Positions 12,589-23,505 of a DNA stretch of 64,000 nucleotides are shown piece by piece. The notes beneath the pieces are model-generated. The model had not been told where the DNA came from, made no database searches, and was given only the letters and a program-made list of their open reading frames with translations. Source of the DNA: Poa pratensis (lineage: Eukaryota; Streptophyta; Magnoliopsida; Poales; Poaceae); NCBI GenBank assembly GCA_947311845.1, contig CAMZMU010000059.1, positions 38,925,226 through 38,989,225 on the forward strand, read 5' to 3'. The position numbers and the translations under genes were made by a program. Each line of letters starts with the position of its first letter. Position 1 is the first letter of the stretch.

Positions 12589-13278
12589 AGTACTAATTTT
12601 GTGCATCCTTTCATACTGATTAATATTTATAGGTAATTTAACTAAACTCTCTCCAATTATGCATATAACTTCAATAAATGCTAAAAATAATCAATATTTC
12701 GACATAACCATAACATATTCCATCTTATTAAAATGGTAAATAAACAAGACAATTATGGCAAAACGGAACTATATTTGACCACTCAATCTAGCTAACATGT
12801 TTACAAGCAATATAACTTAAATATATCTAATTATGTACTCACAATCCAAAAAAAAAACTTCACTACATAAAATATTTCGATAAAATAAATGTGTTCCCTT
12901 TAATTACGGAATGATTTCAAACTGAATTTAAACTAAGAACATTACATTAATTACAACTACCACCTTTCCTTATAATACATATAACACAGCTAAACAGAAT
13001 ACACAAATTATCACAATAAATATTCTCACCAAACGCGCGGCGTGACGCCGCGCAAAATATAACTAGTAAAGGTATAATGTGCGTGCATTTACAGAGGCCA
13101 GTGTACGTATGTGTACATGCCATGAGTTTGTATAGTGTTTCTCAAAAGCGACGCTCATTTAATAAACAATCTATGTGCGAGGGCGTCCCCATAAAGACTT
13201 GTCTTGATGCCACTGTGTTGTCACTGTACATGGACAAGGGAGACATTTAACAAAGAGAAACAACACTAAAAGTTTGCT

Positions 13279-13429
13279 AGCTCCGTTTTTAAATATAAAA
13301 TGTTTTGGATATTTCACATGTTGATTAGATACGGACTAAAATTGATGAACATACATATTAAAACCTGTCTAGATGCGTGTGAATCTGGAAAAGGTTAAGA
13401 CATGTTATATTTAGAAATGGGGAGAATAG
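13279..13429. mobile_element. Degenerate Stowaway-like MITE
   Basis: The left end GCTCCGTTTTTAAATATAAA and the right end TTATATTTAGAAATGGGGAG are decayed inverted copies of the Stowaway terminus, with TA next to each. The body resembles common Triticeae Stowaways. Confidence 0.5.
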
Positions 13430-14238
13430 TTGTAAATAAATTATAAAATATTAACTTGTTTATAGTATCCGAAATCAACCCCAAACCCAAAAAATATTGT
13501 CTCAATTTGTCCTAGAGGCACCGGATTTTACCGTGACAATACCGATGACGATAATAGTGGCTACTCCGTACGTATAATAATATACATACATCCGTATATA
13601 GTCCATACTAGAATAGCTAAAACATCCTATATTATCGTACGCATGCAGTATTATGAGTAATCATCATAAGATTGTACATAAGTAATATTAGCGCAACCCC
13701 CACCCCCAAAATCATTTTTTTTTTGTCAAAAAAAAAATCTCTGATTAATCTATTGCATTGCAGTTGTGCTGGTTTGAGCGCACCGAATTGACTGGTTTGA
13801 GTACTCTCTCACCACCATCTCCTAGCTTGGAAAGAGGTCCGTTGGATTTTCTTTATTGTTAGATTACCATCTCCGGTGGAGGAACAAACTATCCATATTG
13901 TGGACAAAGGACCAATAGCTCGAGGGGAGAGAGAGAGGAATAAATCAAAATCAAATACGTTGAAATTAAGTGCAATACCCTCATTTTTTTCATTGAAGTT
14001 TTAACTTTTGGATGAACTTATTCCGTGCATGTAATTTTACATGGTACTCCGTATCAGTCTATCAGACTAGTCACCATGTAATTTGCCGGATGACAAATAC
14101 GCAGGGTTCTCTCTTTTCTGAAGTCTGAACTCTGAAACATGACCAAACGACAGGGGCCAGCCAGAAGCAAAGCATAGCAGCCAGACGCGTCGCGAAATCG
14201 CGCACGAGCGAGAGAGCGCCGCAATTCCCGTCTCCCAG

Positions 14239-14540
14239 ATGGACACCGGCGAGCAAGCGGCGGCGGAGGAGTCATCGTCCAATCGCCGGGAGCGCCTCCT
14301 CGCCCTCCGCCGCCGCCGCCGCCGCTTCCTCCTCCTCGCCATCTGCCGCGCCGCTTCCCCCGCCGGCGTGGGATCTCCCGGAGCCCGACCTGGCGCCCTC
14401 CTCCGTCGCGCGCCCGCCCGCGCGGTTCGGCTTCTACACCAACCCCGGCGCGGCCTTCTCCTCCACCGCCGCTCCGCACAAGCGCAAGAGGCCCGACTCC
14501 CTGCTGGCTCCCCCTCACGCTCCAGCCCCGCCTCACGGTC
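14239..14540 (+). pseudogene. Truncated copy of SICKLE-like exon 1
   Basis: This matches exon 1 of the SICKLE-like gene at 33399, including its 5' flank and the start of the following intron (to about 14662). The ATG at 14239 opens with M-D-T-G-E-Q. After the L-A-L-R segment a 2-base length difference in the CGC repeat shifts the frame. The family motif (R-F-x-F-Y-T-N-P-G) therefore lies out of frame with the start. The second coding exon is missing. Duplication followed by decay explains it. It is useful for reading the good copy because it keeps the expected frame at two places where that copy has lost a base. Confidence 0.75.
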
Positions 14541-14662
14541 GGTACCTTGCCCTGCTAGGCCATTGCTCCTCTTCGTCTCTTCCTGATGTGAACTGCATAC
14601 TGTTCCTCTAGGTTAATCATAGATGTTCTAGGCTTCTAGGTTACTTCCTGTATAGAATTTGT

Positions 14663-17600
14663 TCTTGCGTTCAAACATGTCTCAGTTATATACTAACACA
14701 ATTTAATCTTGTGTGACCATATGTTTTTCTGGAGAATACTGGTGTGACAATGTTTGCTCACAGAGTCAAAAACACCAGCTAGCGAAGGCACGACGGTGTT
14801 ATTACGTTATTGTGCTATTTCTGATTGCCTGCATTGAGAATTGCCTCAGTAATGTAAATGGGGTACTGACATTAAGCATTCTGACCACACACGCCCTACC
14901 AAATGCTCTGCAAAATTACAACCATGTGTGCATGAGCTAAATAGTACTTGCTTTGGATAGTTGGAATAGTACCGTGAGATAAAGTAAGTGTTAAATTTGG
15001 TAGTTAAACAATCCAGGTCACTTATTCACCTTCTTTAAAAAAGGCATGAACTTCGGCATGTATGTGGTTGGATCATTCTCGGTGTAGAGGCTGAGACGAT
15101 GCTCCCTATTCGAAAAAAATGTATGTATTCTACCAACGCTCATAGTGAACTACTCCAGTTTGCAAGGAGAGAAAGCTAATGGTAAATAGAAATGAGTACG
15201 CAGAATGACAAAGACACTTCAATTACATACAGTGATCCTGGGAATAGGAAGTGTTGGGAATCAGAGTTGCAGTCACAGCTGTCTTGCTTGCACGAGCCGT
15301 TACATTCTCGGCGCTGTTTCCATAGTGTTGACTACGAGAAATTGCCATGGTACGGTTCAACCAATTAGCAGAGAATCAACAGACCTCTCATGCGGAGAGA
15401 TCCTTCATTCCCAGGCACAGATTACAGCTGAGCGTCGTACTTCTGAGCTGATCTTTGTTCGTAGGAAGCTGGGTAGGATAGGAATTTGACCTGTAGTTCG
15501 CCTATGAGCACGAGTAGGGTTGCTCGCCGTGGCGGCGAGTAATTAAGCTGCCGATGTGGTGACTGGCCTAGCCCGATAAATTTTGTTGGTTGGGCTAAGA
15601 GCTAGATTTGTCGCAACACAATGTTTAAATTCCAAGAGTGTCCATTTGAGATGCGGTGATTTCACCATTCAATCATTAAACGTACTGAATACGGACATTC
15701 AAATTATAGTTGGATTCTCAATTGAGAGCCGCTTTTCTTAGAACCAGGAGCCCCTGCTCGAGTCGTGGTGCTTGCATATCTAGCCGGATATGACGGAGAG
15801 TGAGCTCGGAAAAGTCTATGTGAATAATATTGTTTTGCGCAGCCTGTGAGATGTAAGACCTTTGCCAAAGCTTAGCTAACTGAAATAAGTACATTCTTAT
15901 AGATTTCTAATGCAGATCAATGGTTATGATTAAAACTTACATTGGGGTTACAAAGGGTAATATAGTCAATGTCTACTTGGTCCTCCAGTTGTTAATAATC
16001 ACGAGGTACTTCGACTTGGTCACGCGTGTCGGACCAACGCTACAAGATACAGAGGCACCCAGATCGTGACATGATACAAAAAAAACATGCAAATGTAAAT
16101 AGGAAAAATACAGCATACTCAGGACCTTTCTCCTGTTAATTATATGAAAAACGCTAGGCCCTGGCAGTTTCACTGTCGTTGCTTTCACTGTTAATTATAT
16201 GGAACGACATAAGTCACCCCCCATTGCCTCAAAAACCTAGATCATTGCTAAATTTTTTTTTTGAATGTAACATTTTTCCAATGCATGTAGTATTCGCAGA
16301 AACACGGCATTGTTTTAAACATTTCCTTGTGAATCCGTAAAATTTGCGATGTGTAGAAAAAATGTAATATTTTGGACATATCGGTGTTGCAGAAATAACA
16401 ACACATGCAGCAAATCCCCATGGGTCGCACAAAAATGTTGAAAAAACTATCATTGTTTGTAAGAAACAAATATGTCAAGCTAATCCAACATTATTGAAAC
16501 ATTTTGCAACATCGGAGAAAATCTTTGTAGCAAACATCTAGAATACATTGTAGCATTTTATGCGTGGATACACCACAAAATACATACGAGTTTGTAGAAA
16601 ATCCCAACACCATATGCAACATCGACAAAATAATATAAAAAATTGACCTTCACCAACCACCAAGGAGTCACTGTCATCGCCGATTTAAGCATACCGGACA
16701 CGAATCGAAATTCCGGAGGCCATTTGGAGCCAGATCGGCTGTCACCAAAACAATCTCCCGGTCGCACCATCTTTCCTGATCCAGACCATGCGAAACAACT
16801 ACGGTGAGTGTCAATGGAGGCACGGGAAAACTCCATCGTCTAGGGAGGCACGACGGGGCACTCGATCATGGTGTCCCCACAAGCCCTCACCATTTGTAGG
16901 CCATTGGCAGAAACCAAAGGTGGGAAGAGTTCTACGTCCAGGAGTTGATCTCATGAAGATGGTGCTTGCAAGAAATTTTCAATAGGTCGAGAGGATGGGC
17001 GTCGCTATGTCGAAGGATACACAGTGGTTGAGCTTCATCACCAATGATTGCACTTGGGCGCTGGTGTTAGGCCTAGGAGACTTCGTTTCATGTTGTTTCT
17101 TATGCTTTATGCCTCATCTGAGCTGTTGAAAGAACCACATGGATTTTTGCTTTTTGTCAGCTCTTGTGGTGGCAAAAAGAAAAATCCTGAGAATAATTGT
17201 AATGAATTATGTAGCCTTATGCTTCGTTAATGAAGTTGGGGGCATGGCCCCTTTGAGCAACAATAAAAAATTGTAGGCCATTGGCGCAGGCCGAGATGAT
17301 TTGATATGGGTGAAGGCCCTTGTTGCCTTCGTCGTCCTTGTTGCCTTCGTTAATGTGCCTCGTCTAGACAATAAACGTTGGCTGGTTTGTTGTAACCAAC
17401 CCACGCCAAAATTGAGGTTGTTGAATCACTATTTACCCATTTTTCATGCTGTACTTGAGTTCCAAATGGTGTCATGAGTTCATACCACTTAGGAGATCGA
17501 TAAAAAATAAACATCAGATATGTGTAGGCACTTTCAGCTTGAACTCATGCTCCTGTTGCATCCCACTCTCACTAAGTTTTACATTTATGTCGTTGATTGG

Positions 17601-18690
17601 TGCCACCCCTTCTAATAGATCATATATTTATATGCATGGCTAAACCTGCTGGTTCTCCAACAATTAACTAGTGGAAGCAATAAAGGGGATGAACTCAATC
17701 TTCTAGGGAGTTCGTGGAGCCATGGATGTTGTAGATCATCGTCGGTGCAACGAGTGGGACTCAAGCGATTATATCCACCCTATTGAATATTTATTATCAC
17801 CACGATATTAGTTGTGAAAGGACAACATATAATTACGTTGTCATGTGCTCGTGGTACATGATGTGTGCCCAAAAGCTTGTCCCCATGCTCACATGTAGTG
17901 GAGACATGCTATCTAGGTCCAAAGTTTATCTATGCAAGACACATTATGATGATATATGATATATCTACACCTCACATATAATCCATTTACATGGATATAT
18001 GTGCGCTGTTAAAAGTCATAGGCCTTCTAAAACTAGTTTTGATGGAAGGATGTGAAGCAACAAGGTGTTTTTCAATTCTTAACAGGATATCATACACAAC
18101 AATATAATGCACACCATCCATAAGTGATAGTCTAATATAGTATCACTAAGACTTACTAGCATCTTCGGCAGTCATGTTCATCAGTAATGTTATCACCAAT
18201 GCATGTAATTAAACATTTTGGAGGCCACTCTTTTAGATGATGATCGTCATTAATTGTCTGTCTTGATGCGTGTAATGATGGAAGCAACACGCCACATAGG
18301 TCTGATTTCTTAGTGACTATAAATATCGTTGGTTTTGCCAGACAATAGTATTGTTTAAGAAATGCAAAAGGCCTACAACCAATGTCACAAGTAAATGTGT
18401 AAGTTACATGTGTCCAAACTCCCAAGATACCAGTCGTCATCTAGGGGAAGACTTATCAAGGATCTCTCCTTTAGGTGAGATCATAGGATCAAGTCACAAA
18501 ACCATATTTAGAAATTGTTTAAAAATCTAAAAAAATGTACAACACGTCTACATGATGCTTCTGCAACTCCAAGAAATTTCAGCTCAAAATTCGATCAGTA
18601 TTTAGAGAAACAAAAAGGCCAAATTACACCGTGAATGGTGTCACCTTTGGTTCACACTATTCACAATGAAGTTTCTCTTTTTTAGCTCTC
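14663..18690. other. Intergenic stretch, no gene recognised
   Basis: About 4 kb with only short open stretches and no domain seen. At 15060-15118 there is a short piece resembling a LINE 3' end with an A-run. The stretch 16230-16620 is AT-rich and repetitive in style. I found no bounded element. Confidence 0.5.
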
Positions 18691-18977
18691 TAAGAGCATC
18701 TCCAACCATGTCCCCGAAAGTTATCCCAAACGACCGGGCGGTCCGCCCGGACAACCTTTGGGCTGAAATACACTACCCAACCGAGGCCCCCAAACCTAGC
18801 CCAAACGACCGGGCGGTCCGGCAAGCCCCAAAGCCAGCCCATATGTGGGGAGGGTTTGGGGAGGCCCGGACGCGCCCGGACGCACGTCGACCCTGGAATA
18901 GCGGACCCACGCAATTTTTCCCTCAATTCGACCGGAACCATCTCTTCTTCCTCCGATCTGCTCACATTCCGCCCACC

Positions 18978-19260
18978 CACTATTATAGACTTGACTTTAA
19001 AAGACGGAAACTAGAGACGGTTAGAGTGAAAAAATTAACAGCTGTTTGGGAAGAGCTACCTCCGACGGCCGTTATTTTATGTCTGTCTCTAATGTTATCT
19101 GCGACGGTGAATATTCACGCTCGTCTCTAATAGAATACACATCTTAGACGGCCAGCAAAATAACCCGACGCAGATATATTGCAGACGGCCAATACAACTG
19201 CGTGTCGCTAATTATATAGCTTCTGAGATGGCCAGTAAAATTAACCGGCACTAACCTATA
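18978..19260. repeat. Left subterminal repeat region of the CACTA element
   Basis: GACGGCC and close variants recur (for example AGACGGCCAGC, AGACGGCCAAT, GAGATGGCCAGT) in an AT-rich background. Such repeats serve as transposase binding sites in CACTA elements. The right end (25920-26200) has matching motifs in the opposite sense. Confidence 0.7.
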
Positions 19261-19459
19261 TGTGCAAAAGTAATATATACATTCAGATCAGAGTTCCGTA
19301 CTTGCGCTATAATTAACAAACTAATTAAGTAGATACTTATAGATACAAAAGAGGGCAGCAACAAAGTACTCTAGTATATAAACAGAGCGCCGGCGCGCGC
19401 TGCGCACATGCAGTGCATATATATGGCCATATGAGATCGATCGAGGGATTGATCACAGT

Positions 19460-20778
19460 CTACTGCTTGCAATTCCAGCCAGTACCCCAGCCACCATCGA
19501 TGCCCGTCTCCGAGGGCTCGCCACTGCTGCTACCCCAGCCACCGTCGGCGTTCTTCGACGATTCGCCTGCACCCCAGCCAGTGCCGGCATTCTGTGAGTA
19601 GCCGCCGCTTCCGCTCCAGCCATCGATCCCCTTCTTCAAGGGCCAGCCACTGTCGGCGTTCTTCGACGATTCGCCTGCACCCCGGGCAGTGCCGGCGTTC
19701 TGCGAGTAGCCACCGCTCCAGCCACCACCGTCGACGTTCGTCGTCAACGACCAGGAGGCACCCCAGCTGCCAGGGCCATCCTCGATCCCTCCATCATCCT
19801 TCCCGCCGGCGCCGCCGCTCCAGCCATATTCCTCTTCGTCGTCGTCTTCCTCTTCGTCGCTGTCCTCGCTGTAGTTCCCGCAACGCCGCACCTTGCACTT
19901 TGGCAGCTTCTTCGCTTCCCCGTGGAGGTGAGCTGTCCCCTTTAGGACCACATCGAGCTTACGGTTGATCTCGTACGAGACGAACCCATCGACAGCAGCG
20001 TACTCCAGGTTGTCTTTACTTAGTGGGATATCCTCCCAGCAATCGTGCTTCTTATGATGGAACTTCGTCTTCATATCCTCGTAGTAGTCATCGATGAGAT
20101 CGACTGCCATGGTGGCCATGCTGGTCTTCGGTTGTCCGTTCTTCCGGTACCGGTGTTGAAGATCAATGTGATACTCATCTGGGATTGTGAAACCCTAGGT
20201 TCTCTGCATGACCGTCCTGTCATTTGTTATGTCCACGCTAGCAAAATAGATTTTCTTCTTCCAAAGGAAATCTGACAGCTCCGGCGGACAAGTCTTGTAC
20301 TTAGCACTGCGCATACAGAGTATAAGATATTCGATCGATCAATAAAAACCAAATGTAAATTAGTACTGCAGATCGAGCGGAATTTCTACATGATTAATTA
20401 TGCTATATATGTCTCAATAAACCAATGTAAATAGCAAAAACTTCGAAATAAAAACCGAATGGATCAATGAACTCTATACACATATTGAGTACTTATATCT
20501 AGATCTGTTTGTACGTACCACTGGAATATGAGGACGTCCATGTTCAAGCCGATTTGGATGACGGCGACTCGTTTGAGTCTTTCATCGTCCTTGGAGTATT
20601 CGAGGTCGAGCCCCACGAATCTATCCCGGCCCACCTTGCGTCCGAGCAAACGCTCGTACTCCAGCAAGGTTTTCTTAACCTGCTCAATGTCGGTGGTGTA
20701 CACAACACGGATCTTCCTCCCACCATGGATATCAGCGAGCGACTCGCTCGTGATCCTACCTCCGGCGGCGACGGCCAT
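19460..20778 (-). pseudogene. Werner-like 3'-5' exonuclease with a GW/WG-rich C-terminal tail (one in-frame stop)
   Basis: Two exons: 20778-20519 (86 codons plus 2 bases, donor GTACGT) and 20306-19460 (acceptor GCAG). Exon 1 has the first DEDD exonuclease motif (F-V-G-L-D-L-E). Exon 2 has C-P-P-E-L-S-D-F-L, the S-V-D-I segment, and the third motif (Y-A-A-V-D near V-S-Y-E-I), as in plant WEX-type nucleases. An in-frame TAG at 20195-20197 interrupts exon 2. After an acidic stretch the last 110 or so residues contain about nine GW or WG dipeptides in repeats around S-S-K-N-A-D. Such motifs can bind Argonaute in other proteins; that role is inference here. An upstream in-frame extension to 20940 exists, but 20778 seems the better start. 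It lies inside the CACTA element. Confidence 0.7.
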
Positions 20779-21889
20779 GGCGATTTGGAGGGTGCAAAGC
20801 AGAGTATAGAAGGCGATGAACAATTGCCCAAAGGGGAAAACAGAGGATGCGTCAGACGAGAGAGAGGCTGTGGCAGAGAAGACTGACTGCACGGGCGTGG
20901 AAGACGAGTAGAAATGGGTAAAAGAAGGAACCGCACGCAATTACTGTCCGTCTCGCTGACAGGTGGGCCCGGGGTGATTTGACCGCCGCATTGATGAACA
21001 GGGGACGGTTGGGAGCCAAATGTACCGCGGGGGACGCGTCGCAGTGGCATCGTGCGCTGTGGAAGCACGCGCTTACACGTGGCAGCAACATTTAGTGATC
21101 CGGAGGCTCCGGGTACCGCCCTTTGTGTTCACCGACTGCTACCGCGTCCCATTAACGCACCTACTAACGCGCTGTAGTAAAGCAACAGCTAACTTTTCGC
21201 ACCAACGCAACTGCTCCTCTGGACTGTTCTTTTTTCAATCTTAAAATCAAGGATATTATTTTCCGGAGGGTCTGAGAATTTCCAAGTTTTTTCGAACACG
21301 ATATTCCTTTTAATAATAGTTTCTGACAGTTTTTATATTCATTTCTATCATGAAACTGATCACAAAATTTTGCTCATGTGATTTTAATGTTTTTATCTCC
21401 TTATTTTTTATTTTATGTTGCATGTACAGTTTCTAGTTAGTTAACGGATTTAATTTGCATAATATGTAAACAATTAGGAAAAATGTATGAAACTTCACAT
21501 TTGTACATGATATAATCTCTATGAAGAAATGCCTGAGAAGTATAACCAAAGTTTGCAAAATTCTGATACAATTGAATTGAAGTTGTATGGTGACAAGTAG
21601 AAATGCCTGACAAGTATCAGCAAAGTGTGGACATGATATAATCTCTTTGATATATGACCTTATTTTTTGCTATGGAGCTTCACTAACCCCCACACAGGCA
21701 TATATACACTTGCATTTTCATTTTCCTTCAATACTTTTGATTAGTTTGAATTTTTTAAGTACAAAAATTTATTCCGGATTGCACGAACATATGCGGACAC
21801 TCCGGCTACTCTGTGTTTGGCGGGAGTCAAAATTTTGGATCCAAATTGGTGACAGGATTTTTCCCCATTTGCCGCCCCTCATCCACTCG

Positions 21890-22400
21890 CTCGCAGCCTC
21901 TGCAAATCCCTAGCCTCGCCGCCGCTGCAAATCCCACAGCCCCGCCGCCGCTGCAAAGGCATAGCCCCGCCGCCGCCGCTGCAAACCCCATAGCCCGCCG
22001 CCGCTGCAAATCCCTAGCCTCGCCGACCTCCTCCACTCCCCCGCCGCCGCTGCAAATCCCTAGCCTCGTCGCCATCCTCCACTCCCCAGCCGCTTCTGCA
22101 AATCCCTAGCCTCGCCGCCGCTGCAAATCCCTAGCCTCGCCGACCTCCTCCACTCCCCCGCCGCCGCTGCAAATCCCTAGCCTCGTCGCCATCCTCCACT
22201 CCCCGGTCGCTTCTGCAAATCCCTAGCCACGCCGCCGCTGCAAATCCCTAGCCCCGCCGCCGCTGCAAATCCCTAGCCTCGCCGACCTCCTCCACTCCCC
22301 CGCCGCCGCTGCAAATCCCTCACCCACTCCCTTGCCGGCCCTGCAAATCCCTAGATTCGCCGCCAGTACTGCAAATACCTAGATTCATCGCCGCTGCGAA
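21890..22400 (+). repeat. Short tandem repeats in front of the B3 gene
   Basis: CTGCAAATCCCTAGCC alternates with GCCGCCGCC-type units many times. A longer unit containing CCGACCTCCTCCACTCCC recurs at about 22024, 22141 and 22283. The repeat could be an expanded 5' leader of the captured gene. An ATG follows at 22406 with a donor (GAG/GTAAGA) at 22446. Confidence 0.75.
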
Positions 22401-22485
22401 ACAGCATGGCCGCTCCTCACCGTGCACTCGCCAGCAGGTCCGTGAGGTAAGAGATGGTTCAATCCCATTGACTAGATTTACTCAT

Positions 22486-22723
22486 TAGTTGTTTTGTTCT
22501 TGATCTTATGATTGCTACAAAATTTAGTTAAGTAATGTGTACTAGTGTTAAATAGCACTTGAGTGAACCTCTTTGGTATTATACATGCCGCTCCTATATA
22601 TGACAGAACAGAGTACCATACTAGTCACAATTGATAATTTATACCGACTTCCTGAAACAATGTATTAGTTGTTTTGTTCTTGATATTATGATTGCTACAA
22701 CATTTAGTTAAGCAATGTGTACT
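22486..22723 (+). repeat. 60-bp direct repeat in the presumed B3 intron
   Basis: A segment beginning TAGTTGTTTTGTTCTTGAT occurs at about 22486-22545 and again at about 22663-22723 with few changes. Confidence 0.7.
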
Positions 22724-23008
22724 CATTGTCTAACAAAAGGCAGATAAAGGCATGCTCATTCAGTGTTCGGCTAGAAAAGTATTGTGAACGCAAGTGTATG
22801 GTAATAAAACAAGGCTTCCTAGTACACATATGATTTGTGTTTCGTGGTCTTAATATAACATATAATTTATGTGTTTCTTTCTGTTTTTGTTGAACAGTTT
22901 GTACCATCTACAGCTCGCCTAGCGTTCAACGAATTAGTGCGAGATCATAATGTGTTGTTTCGTGGCCTCGGGAGCACATACAACATTCAAGTGAACAAAG
23001 GACGTAGC

Positions 23009-23184
23009 CAGTGGCGGAGCTTCAGCCCAATTGTTGGAGGGGCCATTGGGCTGGGGGGGCAAGAATTTATGTTTTGGGCTAGTTTTTCTTGTACATATGG
23101 GCCAATTTGTGAGGTGTTATCTACTGTTTTTGTCATGGGCTGGGGGGCGACGGCCCTTTTCGCCTCCACTAAGCTCCGCCACTG
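23009..23184. mobile_element. hAT-type MITE in the B3 gene
   Basis: The 176-bp element has 12-bp terminal inverted repeats (CAGTGGCGGAGC / GCTCCGCCACTG) and an exact 8-bp TSD, GACGTAGC (23001-23008 and 23185-23192), as hAT elements make. Together the insert and TSD add 184 bp, which is not a multiple of three, so the B3 frame is lost unless the element is spliced out. Confidence 0.9.
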
Positions 23185-23505
23185 GACGTAGCAAGACCCG
23201 CTTGCACGGCAAACAATGGGAACAGTTCATCACGAAGAACAATCTGGGCGCGGGAGATTTGCTAGTGTTTAACATGACACCACATCCCAGGATAACTGTT
23301 GCCACGGGAAAAAGAGGCAACAACAAAGATTCTGATAGTTCTGAAGATGACATTGATGATGATGACAGAATCATAGTTGCCCGAAGAGTTTGTCTTAAGA
23401 ACGATAAGAAAAACCGCCTCGTTAAGCTTCTACTAGTAGGACCCTATGTTGGAGTTCTTTTTGTGACTCGCTTGACGAGCACCAACTTGAACAGACATGA
23501 GATGG

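Larger units (their letters stand above)
9173..13066 (+). mobile_element. Non-autonomous Helitron, 3.9 kb
   Basis: The left end reads TC (9173) after an A at 9172, followed by an AT-rich stretch. The right end has the Helitron signature: a hairpin with a perfect 9-bp stem and 1-base loop (13035-13053), a 9-base spacer, CTAG at 13063-13066, then T at 13067. This fits insertion between A and T without a TSD. No Rep/helicase is present. Inside are a GC-rich segment (9220-9890) that could be a captured promoter or first exon, and an AT-rich region built of long direct repeats. The element is absent from duplicate copy B. Confidence 0.65.
5080..14662 (+). repeat. Segmental duplication, copy A (5' flank and exon 1 of a SICKLE-like gene)
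   Basis: Blocks occur in the same order here and at 30250-33812: 5100-5330 with 30254-30660; 6930-7170 with 30777-31015; 7330-7620 with 31080-31380; 13150-13250 with 31390-31500; 13860-14110 with 31720-32020; and 14094-14662 with 33294-33812. Copy A has gained a Stowaway, a retroposon and a Helitron that copy B lacks. Copy B has gained a retroposon and a small MITE that copy A lacks. The copies are diverged, so the duplication is old. Confidence 0.75.

Noticed and set aside
18666..19130. 154-codon open frame at the left end of the Harbinger element
   Set aside because: It crosses the Harbinger/CACTA junction and has no motif, so it cannot be an ancestral gene.
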